Origin: Neohoeflea coraliihabitans
GTDB taxonomy: Bacteria > Pseudomonadota > Alphaproteobacteria > Rhizobiales > Rhizobiaceae
NCBI RefSeq assembly: GCF_019334345.1
Contig: NZ_JAHWQX010000004.1
Coordinates: 1-64,000, forward strand
Length of the DNA stretch: 64,000 nt
Reading direction: 5' to 3'
Shown here: positions 17,349 through 25,898 of the stretch, one piece after another
Numbering within the stretch: position 1 is the first letter of the stretch
How the letters are laid out: every line of letters starts with the position of its first letter
Notes under the pieces: generated by a model
Told to the model about the DNA's origin: nothing
What the model saw: the letters and a program-made list of their open reading frames with translations, nothing else
Database searches by the model: none
Made by a program: the position numbers and the translations under genes

Positions 17349-18177
17349 AGGCTCCCCGGCCCCTGTGTTGCGCGCCTTTCGCCGGCGCGACCTGCGCGCC
17401 ATGCCCGGCTTCAAGGCGATGGCCTGGTTGTGCATCATCGCCCTGTACATGCCTCTGGCTGTGCTCATCATCTTCTCGTTCAATGACAATCGCTCGGTGG
17501 TGCGCTGGACCGAATTTTCCCTCGACTGGTATGCCAAGGCCCTGGCCAATGACGGGATCCGCAACGCCGCCTTGGTGTCGGTGAAGATCGCCCTGTTCGC
17601 CACCGTCATCTCGACCGTCGTTGCGACCATGGCCGCCCTGGCGACGACCCGCACCCGCGGCTTTCGCGGCCAGGGTCTTGTCTACGGCATCATCAACCAG
17701 CCGCTGATGATCCCCGAGATCGTCACCGCCATCGCCACTTTGTCGCTGTTCGCACTGATCAAGCGGCTGACCGGGGTCACCGGTGTCGGCTACCTGATGA
17801 TGGCGCATGCCGCCTTCTGCATTCCCTTCGCCTACATGCCGATCCGCGCCCGCCTTGAAACCATGACGCTGACCATGGAGCAGGCCGCCGCCGATCTGTA
17901 TGCCACGCCGTTGAAGGCCTTCGCACTGATCACCCTGCCATTGCTCGGCCCCGGCATCGTCTCGGGCGCCATGCTCGCCTTTGTCGTGTCTCTCGACGAC
18001 GTCATCATCACGCTGCTGGTCGCCGGACCGGGCGAGACCACGCTTCCCATTTACATTCTCGGCGCCATTCGGCGCGGGATCACCCCGGAGATCAATGCCG
18101 TCTCGACCATTTTGGTCGCGGTCTCGGTGTTGCTGGTCGTCCTGCTGTTCTTCGTGCAGCGGCGCATGCAGCGCTAA
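17341..18177 (+). CDS. Polyamine-type ABC transporter permease (PotC-like)
   Basis: A 278-residue permease with six expected spans, starting with MAWLCIIALYMPLAVLIIFSFND, the usual PotC opening with the FSFN motif. The coupling loop reads ARLETMTLTMEQAAADLYA with TPLKAFALITLPL, and SLDDVIITLLVAGPGETTLP is the characteristic PotC segment. It overlaps the upstream permease by eight bases (ATGACTGA) and is followed 27 bases later by the binding-protein gene. Forms the channel with the PotB-like partner. Confidence 0.92.
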   Translation: MTEGSPAPVLRAFRRRDLRAMPGFKAMAWLCIIALYMPLAVLIIFSFNDNRSVVRWTEFSLDWYAKALANDGIRNAALVSVKIALFATVISTVVATMAALATTRTRGFRGQGLVYGIINQPLMIPEIVTAIATLSLFALIKRLTGVTGVGYLMMAHAAFCIPFAYMPIRARLETMTLTMEQAAADLYATPLKAFALITLPLLGPGIVSGAMLAFVVSLDDVIITLLVAGPGETTLPIYILGAIRRGITPEINAVSTILVAVSVLLVVLLFFVQRRMQR

Positions 18178-18204
18178 AGACGGAATAAAAAGGAGAGAGG
18201 AACA

Positions 18205-19236
18205 ATGAAAGCGCTTATCAGGCTTTTCGGAGCAGCATCCGTGCTCGCCTTCGCGTCATCGGCGGCGATGGCGGAGGGTGAATTGAACATCTACAACTGG
18301 GGGAATTACACCAACCTCGACATGATCAAGAAGTTCGAGGAAAAGCATGACGTCAAGGTCAACCTCGATGGCTATGATTCCAACGAGGCGATGCTCGCCA
18401 AGGTGAAGGCCGGCGACACGGGCTACGACATTGTCGTTCCCGGCGACTACATGATCAAGGTGATGATCGGCGAGGGCCTGCTCGAGGAGGTCAAGCCCAA
18501 CGAGATGGAGAACTTCAAGAATGTCGATTCGCAATGGGTCGATGTCTGGTGGGACCCGGGCCGCAACTATTCGATTCCCTACCAGTGGGGCACCACCTCC
18601 TTCACGGTCGACACGACGGTCTATGACGGCGACATCAACACGCTCGCCCTGATGTTCGATCCGCCCGAGGTCCTGAAGGGCCGGATCAACATGCTCAATG
18701 ACATGAATGATGTCATCAACGCCGGTCTGCGCTATCTCGGCTACGGCCGCTGCAATGGCAATCAGGACGAGCTGCGCGAGGTTCTCGACCTGCTCATGGC
18801 CGCCAAGCCGCATTGGCGCACCATGGATTACGCCACCATCGAGAAGCTGACTTCCGGTGACGTCGATCTGAGCCAGACCTGGAACGGCGCGGCCATGCGG
18901 GCCCGCGCCCAGCGCGAGACCCTGCAATACGCCTATCCGAAGGAAGGCTTCACCGGCTGGATGGACAATGTCGCGGTCCTCAAGGGCGCTCCGAATCTGG
19001 AGAACGCCAAGCTGTTCATCAACTTCATGATGGATCCGGAAAACGCCGCCATGACCTCCAATTTCGCGCGCTATGCCAATGGCATCAAGGGCAGCGAGGA
19101 ATTCATGGATGAGGAAATGCTCTCCGCGCGTGAGATCGTCATGCCCGAAGATGCGCCCGAGCCGGACTTCGTCACGCCCTGTCCGCAGGAAGTGGTCGAT
19201 CTGTACAACAAGATCTGGACCCGGCTGAAACAGTAG
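18205..19236 (+). CDS. Polyamine-type periplasmic substrate-binding protein (PotD-like)
   Basis: A 343-residue exported receptor. The Sec signal peptide MKALIRLFGAASVLAFASSAAMA ends at an AMA cleavage site. The mature protein starts GELNIYNWGNYTN, the standard PotD/PotF opening, and continues with YDIVVPGDYMI and the C-terminal LFINFMMDPENAA region. A strong AAGGAGAGAGG ribosome site precedes the ATG, fitting the need for excess receptor. Family members bind putrescine, spermidine or similar amines; the exact ligand is unknown. It is the last transporter gene before a GC-rich hairpin. Confidence 0.92.
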   Translation: MKALIRLFGAASVLAFASSAAMAEGELNIYNWGNYTNLDMIKKFEEKHDVKVNLDGYDSNEAMLAKVKAGDTGYDIVVPGDYMIKVMIGEGLLEEVKPNEMENFKNVDSQWVDVWWDPGRNYSIPYQWGTTSFTVDTTVYDGDINTLALMFDPPEVLKGRINMLNDMNDVINAGLRYLGYGRCNGNQDELREVLDLLMAAKPHWRTMDYATIEKLTSGDVDLSQTWNGAAMRARAQRETLQYAYPKEGFTGWMDNVAVLKGAPNLENAKLFINFMMDPENAAMTSNFARYANGIKGSEEFMDEEMLSAREIVMPEDAPEPDFVTPCPQEVVDLYNKIWTRLKQ

Positions 19237-19247
19237 GCCCTCACTCC

Positions 19248-19275
19248 GGACGCGCGCGCCGCGCGCGTCCGTCTT
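19248..19275 (+). terminator. GC-rich hairpin after the polyamine ABC operon
   Basis: A nine-base-pair stem GGACGCGCG/CGCGCGTCC with a five-base loop lies at 19248-19270, twelve bases after the receptor stop, followed by GTCTTTG. The T run is weak, so it may be a terminator or a 3' RNA-stabilising structure between the receptor and hydrolase genes. Confidence 0.45.
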
Positions 19276-19320
19276 TGCCCCGGGGATCGCTCCCCAAGTC
19301 TCGCAGCAGGGATCACCGCG

Positions 19321-20553
19321 ATGTCAGACACCGACAAGGTGGAGCCGACCGTGGCGCCGAAGACTGCCCGTCAACTGGGCATCATGCAGGGGTTTCCGCC
19401 CCCGCCGGAAAAGCGGCCGACCCTTGAGAACTGGGACCTGCCGCCCTTCAACCGCTGGAGTTTCCAGAATGTGCGCAGCCTGATCCCGACGGTTGACGTG
19501 TTCCGCGGCTACGGCGCCCCATCGCCGATGCCCGAGGCCCCGCGCGATCTTTCCGAAGTGACCTTCACGCGCGAGGATGGCAGCAGCGTCTCGCTCGCGC
19601 GGTTTCTCGATGACAGCTACTGTGACGCGTTTCTCGTCATGCATCGCGGCGCCATCGTCTACGAGACCTATCTCAACGGCATGCAACGCGAGACCTTGCA
19701 CCTGTCGCAATCCGTCGCCAAATCCGTCGTCGGCCTGCTGGCCGGCATTCTTGCCGAAAACGGCACCCTTGACCTGCATGTGCCGCTTGTCGAGATGGTG
19801 CCGGAGCTGGGCCGCTGCGGCTATGCCGATGCGACACTCGACCAGGTGCTCGACATGCGCTCCGGCGTCCGCTTCAGCGAAGATTACAATCTGCCCGGCA
19901 GCGATATGACGCGCATCGACGTGGCCTCCGGCTGGCGCCCGGCCGCTGCCCATGAAGTGCGGCCGACGATCCGCGAGGTTATTCTCAGCCTGCCGAAGGT
20001 GCGCCCGCATGGCGAGGCCTTCGAGTACCGCTCGATCGAGACGGACGTTGCCGCCTGGGTTCTCGAGCGCACCGCCGGCAAGTCGCTGGCATCCCTGGTC
20101 AGCCGCCATCTCTGGCAGGCCATCGGCGCCGAGCGCGATGCCTATTTCACCGTCGACGAAGCCGGAACGGCCCTCGCCGACGGCGGCTTCAATGCAACCT
20201 TGCGCGACTATGCGCGGCTTGGCCGCCTGCTTCTCGACGGCGGGTGCGCCGATGGCCGCCAGGTCGTTCCTGCCGCCTGGATCGAAGGCATGCGCCAGGG
20301 CGATCATTCCGTGTTCGCGCATCCCTATACGGCGGTGCTGCCGCAGGGCGCCTATCGCCGCTTCTGGTGGATCCGCGACACCGCCCGCGGCGATATCTGC
20401 GCCCGCGGCGTCTTCGGCCAGTTGATCTATGCCGATCCGCGCAGTGATTTCCTGGCCGTCAAGCTGTCGACATGGCCGGACTACGTCATCCCGTCGCTGA
20501 CCCGCGACACGTTCCGGGCCCTCGATACGATCCGGGACGCGCTGATCGAATGA
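19321..20553 (+). CDS. Serine hydrolase of the beta-lactamase/NylB-like family
   Basis: A 410-residue penicillin-recognising-fold hydrolase. The SxxK motif is SVAK in HLSQSVAKSVVGLLAG (serine about residue 137), where the serine is the nucleophile and lysine the base. A Tyr-Arg-Ser motif (EYRSIETD) takes the YxN position. No signal peptide is visible, so it is probably cytoplasmic. This layout fits 6-aminohexanoate-dimer hydrolase-type amidases or esterases better than a resistance enzyme. It lies 84 bases after the polyamine-type receptor gene on the same strand and may act on the imported compound. Substrate is not known. Confidence 0.85.
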   Translation: MSDTDKVEPTVAPKTARQLGIMQGFPPPPEKRPTLENWDLPPFNRWSFQNVRSLIPTVDVFRGYGAPSPMPEAPRDLSEVTFTREDGSSVSLARFLDDSYCDAFLVMHRGAIVYETYLNGMQRETLHLSQSVAKSVVGLLAGILAENGTLDLHVPLVEMVPELGRCGYADATLDQVLDMRSGVRFSEDYNLPGSDMTRIDVASGWRPAAAHEVRPTIREVILSLPKVRPHGEAFEYRSIETDVAAWVLERTAGKSLASLVSRHLWQAIGAERDAYFTVDEAGTALADGGFNATLRDYARLGRLLLDGGCADGRQVVPAAWIEGMRQGDHSVFAHPYTAVLPQGAYRRFWWIRDTARGDICARGVFGQLIYADPRSDFLAVKLSTWPDYVIPSLTRDTFRALDTIRDALIE

Positions 20554-20674
20554 GCGCCCGCGATCATATTGCGTGATTGTCGCGGCAGACCGACTAAGCC
20601 TGCTCTGAAATCCGTTGTTTTCATTGATAAATTTTGCTTCTTCCGGGGCGCGCGGGACGACCGCGATAAACCGC

Positions 20675-20705
20675 TTGACTCTCTAGTAACTGGAAGCTTT
20701 AGGCT
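20675..20705 (+). promoter_or_regulatory. MerR-type promoter of the copper ATPase gene
   Basis: A TTGACT -35 element (20675-20680) and a TAGGCT -10 element (20700-20705) are separated by 19 bases, the overlong spacer that MerR-family activators require. The spacer holds the imperfect dyad CTCTAG...CTGGAAG. The layout matches CueR/HmrR-controlled copper promoters. It lies 53 bases before the ATPase start, and the MerR gene is immediately downstream of the ATPase. Confidence 0.75.
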
Positions 20706-20758
20706 TCGTGAAATCGTCCTTTTGACGACCTTTCACTTGAACCGCTTTGGAGCTTCCG

Positions 20759-23170
20759 ATGGCGAAAATTCTTGCTCATACGCATACCGATGGTCATGGC
20801 GCCTGCTGTTCGCATCACGATCACAGCCCATCCGGTACAGATATTCTTTCCGCCGCCACGGTTCCCGTCGACGGCAAGGTCACCGACCCCGTCTGCGGCA
20901 TGCAGGTGGCGGTTGATGCCGGCAAGCCGTCCCTCGAGCACAAGGGGCAAACCTTCCATTTCTGCAGCAGCAAGTGTCACGACAAGTTCGAAACCGATCC
21001 CTGGTTTTACCTCTCGGGCGGCAATGCGAAAAAGAAGGTCGTTGCCTCCGGCGCCGTGCAATACACCTGCCCGATGCATCCGGAAGTGGTGCGCGATGGC
21101 CCCGGCGCCTGCCCGATCTGCGGCATGGCGCTTGAGCCGATGAGCGGCGTTGCCGAGGGGCCGAACGAGGAACTCGTTGATTTCACACGCCGTCTGTGGG
21201 TCAGCGTGCTGGCCGCCGTGCCGCTTCTCATCCTCACCATGGGACCGATGTTTGGCCTTCCCATCCGCCAGTGGCTCGGCGAGCAGATGTCCGTCTATGT
21301 CGAATTCCTGCTGGCCGCCCCGGTCGTCCTCTGGGCCGCGCTGCCCTTCTTCCAGCGCGGGATCACGTCGGTGCGCACCATGAATGCCAACATGTGGACG
21401 CTGATCATGCTGGGCGTCGGCGCCGCCTACGGCTTCTCCGTTGTGGCGACCTTCCTGCCGGGCCTGTTCCCTGACGGCCTGAAGATGCATGGCGGCCATG
21501 TTCCGGTGTATTACGAAGCCGCCGTGGTCATCGTCGCCCTGATCTTCGTTGGCCAGGTGCTGGAACTGCGCGCCCGCGAACGCACCGGCGACGCCATCCG
21601 CGCTCTTCTCGACCTGGCGCCAAAAACCGCGCGCCGCATCACGCCCGATGGCGATGAATACGACGCGCCGCTGGAAAACATCGTGGAAGGCGACCGCCTG
21701 CGCGTGCGTCCGGGCGAGGCCGTCCCCGTCGATGCCACCGTCATCGAGGGCACATCCAGTGTCGATGAGAGCCTTCTGTCCGGCGAGCCTATGCCGGTCT
21801 CCAAACAGGCTGGCGATACGGTCACCGGCGGCACGCTCAACAAGCAGGGCTCGCTGATCATCGAGACGCGCGCCGTCGGCGAGGACAGCATGCTGGCGCG
21901 CATCGTGGCCATGGTCGCTTCGGCGCAGCGCTCGCGCGCGCCGATCCAGGGACTGGCCGATCGGGTTGCTTCCTTCTTCGTGCCGGCCGTGGTGGCCGTC
22001 GCCATTATCGCATTCATCGTCTGGCTGGTTTTCGGACCGGAGCCGTCCTTCATCTTCGCCATGGTCTCGGCGGTCGCCGTGCTGATCATCGCCTGTCCCT
22101 GTGCGCTGGGTCTGGCCACGCCGATGTCGATCATGACGGCAACCGGCCGCGGCGCTCAGATGGGCGTTCTGATCAAGGATGCAGAGGCGCTCGAGCGCAT
22201 GGCCAAGGTCGACATCATCGTCGTCGACAAGACTGGCACGCTGACCGAGGGCCGTCCACAACTCACCGATGTCGAGACCGTTGACGGTGTCGATGAGAAC
22301 GAGATGCTGGCGGCCGTGCGCGGGCTCGAGCAGGGGTCCGAGCATCCGCTCGCCGAGGCGATCGTCTCGGGCATCGAGGCGCGCGGCATAAATTCATCCG
22401 CCGTCGGCGATTTCGAAGCGGTGACCGGCAAGGGCGTGCGCGGCGTTGCTGCCGGCCGGAAAGTGGCGCTCGGCAATGCCGCGATGATGGCGCTGGACAA
22501 GATCGATCACGCCGCACTCGATGCGCGCGCCGATGAATTGCGGGCCAGTGGCAAATCCGCCATGTATGTCGCCCTTGATGACCGCATCGCCGGTTTGATC
22601 GCCGTCGCCGATCCCATCAAACCCACCACTGCCGCGGCCATCAAGGCCTTGCACGAGGAAGGCCTGCGCGTTGTCATGGCTACCGGTGACAATGAAATCA
22701 CCGCCCGTGCCGTCGCGGCGAAACTTGGCATCGACGAGGTCCGTGCCGGGATCCTGCCTGAAGACAAGAAGGCCCTGGTCGACGAGTTTCACCGCCAGGG
22801 TCACAAGGTCGCCATGGCAGGCGATGGCGTCAATGACGCACCGGCTCTCGCCGCCGCCGAAGTGGGCATTGCCATGGGCACCGGCGCCGATGTGGCCGTC
22901 GAAAGCGCCGGCATCACGCTGCTCAAGGGCGACCTGATCGGCGTCGTCAAGGCGCGCCAACTGGCCCGCGCCACGCTGCGCAACATCAAGCAGAACCTGT
23001 TCTTTGCTTTCTGCTACAATGCCGCCGGCGTTCCGATCGCCGCCGGCATTCTCTACCCGGTCACCGGCACGCTGCTGTCGCCGATGATCGCCGCCGCGGC
23101 CATGAGCCTGTCATCGGTCTCGGTGATCAGCAACGCCCTGCGGCTGCGCCGGGTCAGGCTGGGCGCCTGA
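20759..23170 (+). CDS. copA: Copper-translocating P1B-type ATPase
   Basis: Exports monovalent copper across the inner membrane using ATP. The 803-residue protein has, in order: a His/Cys-rich N-terminal tail (HTHTDGHGACCSHHDHS), a YHS domain (about 43-85, TDPVCGMQV), a heavy-metal-binding zinc-ribbon-like domain (about 103-130, YTCPMHPEV and CPICGMAL), membrane segments, an actuator domain with SGEPMPV, the CPC copper motif (residues 446-448), the phosphorylated aspartate D490 in DKTGT, the SEHPLAEAI nucleotide motif and GDGVNDAPAL. The usual N-terminal ferredoxin-like CxxC domains are missing and replaced by the YHS and ribbon domains, as in CopB/ActP-like relatives. Start ATG 20759 follows GGAG. 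Confidence 0.95.
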   Translation: MAKILAHTHTDGHGACCSHHDHSPSGTDILSAATVPVDGKVTDPVCGMQVAVDAGKPSLEHKGQTFHFCSSKCHDKFETDPWFYLSGGNAKKKVVASGAVQYTCPMHPEVVRDGPGACPICGMALEPMSGVAEGPNEELVDFTRRLWVSVLAAVPLLILTMGPMFGLPIRQWLGEQMSVYVEFLLAAPVVLWAALPFFQRGITSVRTMNANMWTLIMLGVGAAYGFSVVATFLPGLFPDGLKMHGGHVPVYYEAAVVIVALIFVGQVLELRARERTGDAIRALLDLAPKTARRITPDGDEYDAPLENIVEGDRLRVRPGEAVPVDATVIEGTSSVDESLLSGEPMPVSKQAGDTVTGGTLNKQGSLIIETRAVGEDSMLARIVAMVASAQRSRAPIQGLADRVASFFVPAVVAVAIIAFIVWLVFGPEPSFIFAMVSAVAVLIIACPCALGLATPMSIMTATGRGAQMGVLIKDAEALERMAKVDIIVVDKTGTLTEGRPQLTDVETVDGVDENEMLAAVRGLEQGSEHPLAEAIVSGIEARGINSSAVGDFEAVTGKGVRGVAAGRKVALGNAAMMALDKIDHAALDARADELRASGKSAMYVALDDRIAGLIAVADPIKPTTAAAIKALHEEGLRVVMATGDNEITARAVAAKLGIDEVRAGILPEDKKALVDEFHRQGHKVAMAGDGVNDAPALAAAEVGIAMGTGADVAVESAGITLLKGDLIGVVKARQLARATLRNIKQNLFFAFCYNAAGVPIAAGILYPVTGTLLSPMIAAAAMSLSSVSVISNALRLRRVRLGA

Positions 23171-23241
23171 GCCCGGCCTGGAGCGCCGGGGAAAGGCCAG
23201 AAGACCCCCGCGTGAGAGGCTTTTGAGAAAGGAGAGCAGTC

Positions 23242-23643
23242 ATGAACATCGCCATTGCCGCCGAACGGTCCGGACTGCCGGCAAAGACCATCCGCTATTA
23301 CGAAGACATCGATCTGATCAAGCCGGCGCGCGGACCCAATGGCTATCGCGACTATTGCGCCCGCGATGTCGAAACCCTCAGCTTCCTGCAGCGGGCGCGC
23401 AGCCTCGGCTTCTCGCTTGATGAATGCCGCCTGCTGCTGTCGCTGTATCGCGACAGCCATCGCTCCAGTGCCGAGGTCAAGGCGATCGCCGAGGACAAGA
23501 TCGTGCATATCGATCGCAAGCTCGTCGAGCTGAAGGCCTTGCGCAAGACGCTGTCGACGCTCGTTGCCAATTGTCACGGCGATGCCGAGCCCGAATGCCC
23601 GATCATCGATACGCTGGCCGGCCAGTCAGGCGAGGGGAACTGA
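23242..23643 (+). CDS. hmrR: MerR-family copper-responsive regulator (CueR/HmrR type)
   Basis: A 133-residue activator. The N-terminal helix-turn-helix reads MNIAIAAERSGLPAKTIRYYEDIDLI, a long dimerisation helix follows, and the C-terminal metal loop CHGDAEPECPI supplies the two cysteines that bind copper(I) in CueR/HmrR. It lies 71 bases after the copper ATPase and is preceded by AAAGGAGAG. It should activate the 19-base-spacer promoter upstream of the ATPase when copper rises. The symbol follows rhizobial usage; cueR is equivalent. Confidence 0.9.
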   Translation: MNIAIAAERSGLPAKTIRYYEDIDLIKPARGPNGYRDYCARDVETLSFLQRARSLGFSLDECRLLLSLYRDSHRSSAEVKAIAEDKIVHIDRKLVELKALRKTLSTLVANCHGDAEPECPIIDTLAGQSGEGN

Positions 23644-23647
23644 GGCC

Positions 23648-24442
23648 TCACTCGGCGCCGATGCGGTAGAGATAAAGCTGCGTGCGCCGCCGGTCGCCCA
23701 CCGGAATCACCGCCTCCGGCGTCACCCCCGGCACCGCGAAACTGTTGCTGACGAACAGGCTGCCCGGTCGCATTTCGGCGCGCGCCTTTGCAAACAGAGC
23801 CGCCATCGGCGCCGGCGACAGGAAGCAGTAGACCAGATCCCGCTCGGCCAATCCGCTGCGCCACAGGCTGCGAAACCCGATCCGCGCATTGCGGCAGCGC
23901 GCCAGGAATTTTCGCATGCGCGCCACCGCATAGACCAGCGGAGCGGTCTCGAGACCGTCGCAGATCAGGCGCGGATGCGCGCGCGCCAGCGTCAGCACCA
24001 CGCCGCCCGTCCCGCAACCCAGATCGACAAAGCTGCCGGACCGGTTGTCGGTGATCAGCTGGCTGAGGGCGCTGCGCGTCTCGCGGTTGGTCAGATACAG
24101 CGGCACCCGTTCCAGCGGACTGTTCCAGAAGATCAGCGCCAGCACTGCAAGGGCCACGGGAAACAGCCATGCCGGGGCGCTTGCCGCCTGCACGACGGCC
24201 AGCGGCACCACCAGCTGCACCATCAGCCATGCCGCCGGCAGGCGCAGCAACAGGCGGCCGAAAGCCGCCGCCAGCGCCCCGAGGGCCAACAGCATGATGA
24301 TCATCGCAGCGCCGGCCGGCAGCTCTTCGACCAGTTTGGCGTTCAATGGCACGAGGCGCAGGATCGACCAGACGATGATCAGCGCCAGCCCTTGGAGAAG
24401 AAGGGTCTTCAGCGCCATCATCAGCACGCGCCGCAGGGCCAT
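23648..24442 (-). CDS. Membrane-anchored SAM-dependent methyltransferase-like protein
   Basis: A 264-residue protein with two parts. Residues 1-105 are strongly hydrophobic and predict three to four membrane spans. Residues 110-264 form a class I methyltransferase-like domain with the SAM-binding glycine motif FVDLGCGTGGVV, an acidic strand end in DGLETAPLVYAVA, and LVYCFLSPAP. The substrate is unknown; similar bacterial proteins are annotated only as membrane methyltransferases. It converges with hmrR, with four bases between stops, and is unlikely to be part of the copper response. The domain call is good; a specific function is not offered. Confidence 0.75.
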   Translation of the reverse strand: MALRRVLMMALKTLLLQGLALIIVWSILRLVPLNAKLVEELPAGAAMIIMLLALGALAAAFGRLLLRLPAAWLMVQLVVPLAVVQAASAPAWLFPVALAVLALIFWNSPLERVPLYLTNRETRSALSQLITDNRSGSFVDLGCGTGGVVLTLARAHPRLICDGLETAPLVYAVARMRKFLARCRNARIGFRSLWRSGLAERDLVYCFLSPAPMAALFAKARAEMRPGSLFVSNSFAVPGVTPEAVIPVGDRRRTQLYLYRIGAE

Positions 24443-24606
24443 CGCTTGGTCTGCCTAGTTGAAAATTAGACGAATCATGGGGGTAAATTAGCATATGACG
24501 ATCTAGTGGCGAACGGCTTTGCCCCACCCTCTATGCCGCGCGCTGTACGATCACTTCCGCCTGGAGGGCCACATTGCGTGCGCCGGGCGCGGCGTCGCTT
24601 TTGCCC

Positions 24607-24637
24607 TTGACTTCGAGTGCACTCGAACCGGTAGGTT
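24607..24637 (+). promoter_or_regulatory. MerR-type palindromic promoter of the merR-CMD operon
   Basis: A TTGACT -35 (24607-24612) and TAGGTT -10 (24632-24637) are 19 bases apart. The spacer contains a perfect 16-base palindrome TTCGAGTGCACTCGAA (24612-24627). This is the classic MerR operator geometry. It points toward the merR gene 28 bases downstream, implying autoregulation plus control of the CMD-like gene. Confidence 0.8.
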
Positions 24638-24664
24638 TCGCCCGATGGCAACAAGAGGCAAACG

Positions 24665-25030
24665 ATGAAAATTGGGGAAGTGGCGCAACGCTCGGGCCTT
24701 TCGGTGCATACGATCCGCTATTACGAACGCATCGGCCTGGTGCCGAGAGCCGGTCGCGATGCAGCCGGACACCGCGATTATGACGCAGCCATCCTGACAT
24801 GGATCGCATTTCTCAGCCGCCTGAAGGAAACCGGCATGCCGTTGCGCCAGATGGTTCACTATGCCGAACTGCGCGAACAGGGAGACACGACCGCAAACGC
24901 ACGGCGGCACATTCTAAAATCCCATCGCAGCCATGTGCGCGATCGGATGCGTCGTCTCACCGAGGCGCTCGATGCGCTTGACGCCAAGATCTTCAGCTAC
25001 ACCGATAAACGCAAGGAAACACCGGAATGA
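24665..25030 (+). CDS. MerR-family transcriptional regulator
   Basis: A 121-residue MerR protein. The helix-turn-helix is KIGEVAQRSGLSVHTIRYYERIGLV, the second wing holds HRDYDAAILTWIAFLSRLKETG, and the coiled coil covers about residues 80-112. No cysteines occur in the effector region, so metal binding is unlikely; members of this kind respond to aldehydes, redox stress or organic effectors. It lies behind a perfect MerR-type palindromic promoter and overlaps the downstream carboxymuconolactone-decarboxylase-like gene by four bases, so the two form an autoregulated operon. Confidence 0.88.
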   Translation: MKIGEVAQRSGLSVHTIRYYERIGLVPRAGRDAAGHRDYDAAILTWIAFLSRLKETGMPLRQMVHYAELREQGDTTANARRHILKSHRSHVRDRMRRLTEALDALDAKIFSYTDKRKETPE

Positions 25031-25464
25031 ACCCTATCGACAATGCAACGGAGACCCGGCTGCAGCGTGGCCAGAGGGCACTGGCTGAAATCGACGGCGA
25101 GGCCGGTGAAGCCGTGGTGCGCAGCCTGGCGGACATCGCGCCGGATTTTGCCACCTACCTGCTCGAGTTTCCGTTCGGCGATATCTACAGCCGCCCCGGT
25201 CTCAGTCTGCGCGAGCGCGAGATTGCCACCATCGGCGCGCTATGCGCCATGGGGACCGCTCGCCCGCAGCTGGAAGTGCACATCCGCGCCGGGCTCAATG
25301 TGGGCCTGACGCGCGAGGAGATCGTCGAGATCCTGATGCAGATGTCTGTCTATGCCGGCTTTCCGGCGGCGCTGAACGGCCTGTCGGCGGCAAAAGCGGT
25401 ATTCGCCGCGCTTGATAGCGAAAACGGACCCGACGAGGTCGGGTCCGCGCAAGATATCAGCTGA
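25027..25464 (+). CDS. Carboxymuconolactone decarboxylase-family (AhpD-like) protein
   Basis: A 145-residue helical protein of the CMD family. The core REREIATIGALCAMGTARPQLEVHIRAGLNVG, split across residues 60-92, carries the family ExxxxxxxC..H pattern with one cysteine and a histidine rather than the CxxC of true AhpD peroxidases. A peroxidase function of the AhpD type is therefore unlikely. It could be a decarboxylase-like or antioxidant accessory enzyme. Its ATG overlaps the merR stop (ATGA). A perfect ten-base-pair hairpin lies inside its last codons. Confidence 0.85.
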   Translation: MNPIDNATETRLQRGQRALAEIDGEAGEAVVRSLADIAPDFATYLLEFPFGDIYSRPGLSLREREIATIGALCAMGTARPQLEVHIRAGLNVGLTREEIVEILMQMSVYAGFPAALNGLSAAKAVFAALDSENGPDEVGSAQDIS

Positions 25465-25530
25465 TGGTGAGACAGCCCGGTTCAGGCAAGGGCCACGGTG
25501 AGGGGAGGACCGGGCCGCAGCTCGAGTGAT

Positions 25531-25779
25531 CTACTTCTCGTGATCCGGATCGCCCGCATGCCCGGGAATGGTCACGGCCACAGGATCACTGGCCGGAAAC
25601 GTGTCTTCCAGACCGGTCTCCAGCTTCTCTTCATTGTCGGCCTTCTCGCGCGATTCCAGCTCCGCGCGCGCCGCCTCCGCAGCCAGTTCGCGGGTCGCGT
25701 AGACCGGCGAGTGGCGATTGTCGATGACGTAGCTGTAGCCATCCTCGCGCTGCTCGATTTCAAAGGATTCGTCGGTCAT
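25531..25779 (-). CDS. Small acidic conserved hypothetical protein
   Basis: An 82-residue acidic protein. The N-terminal half (FEIEQREDGYSYVIDNRHSP) resembles a small beta-hairpin, the middle is an alanine/glutamate-rich helix, and the tail LEDTFPASDPVAVTIPG carries the EDTFPASDP motif seen at the end of many small alphaproteobacterial proteins. The start at MTDESF was chosen because a good AAGGAG site precedes it. No function is known. It stands alone between a CMD-family gene and the cytosine-deaminase-like gene. Confidence 0.7.
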   Translation of the reverse strand: MTDESFEIEQREDGYSYVIDNRHSPVYATRELAAEAARAELESREKADNEEKLETGLEDTFPASDPVAVTIPGHAGDPDHEK

Positions 25780-25898
25780 TGCAAAACTCCTTGGTCCAAA
25801 CGTGAACTCACAGGGCAAACGCAGGAGCACCGGGCCAAGTTCCGGCTGTCCACGCGCCCGGCCGGTTCCCTGTTTCGGCACAACGGCCAGAAACCTCT

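Noticed and set aside
19321-20553. Possible acquired beta-lactamase
   Set aside because: It lacks a signal peptide and the KTG motif is not evident, so a NylB-like hydrolase is a better reading than resistance.
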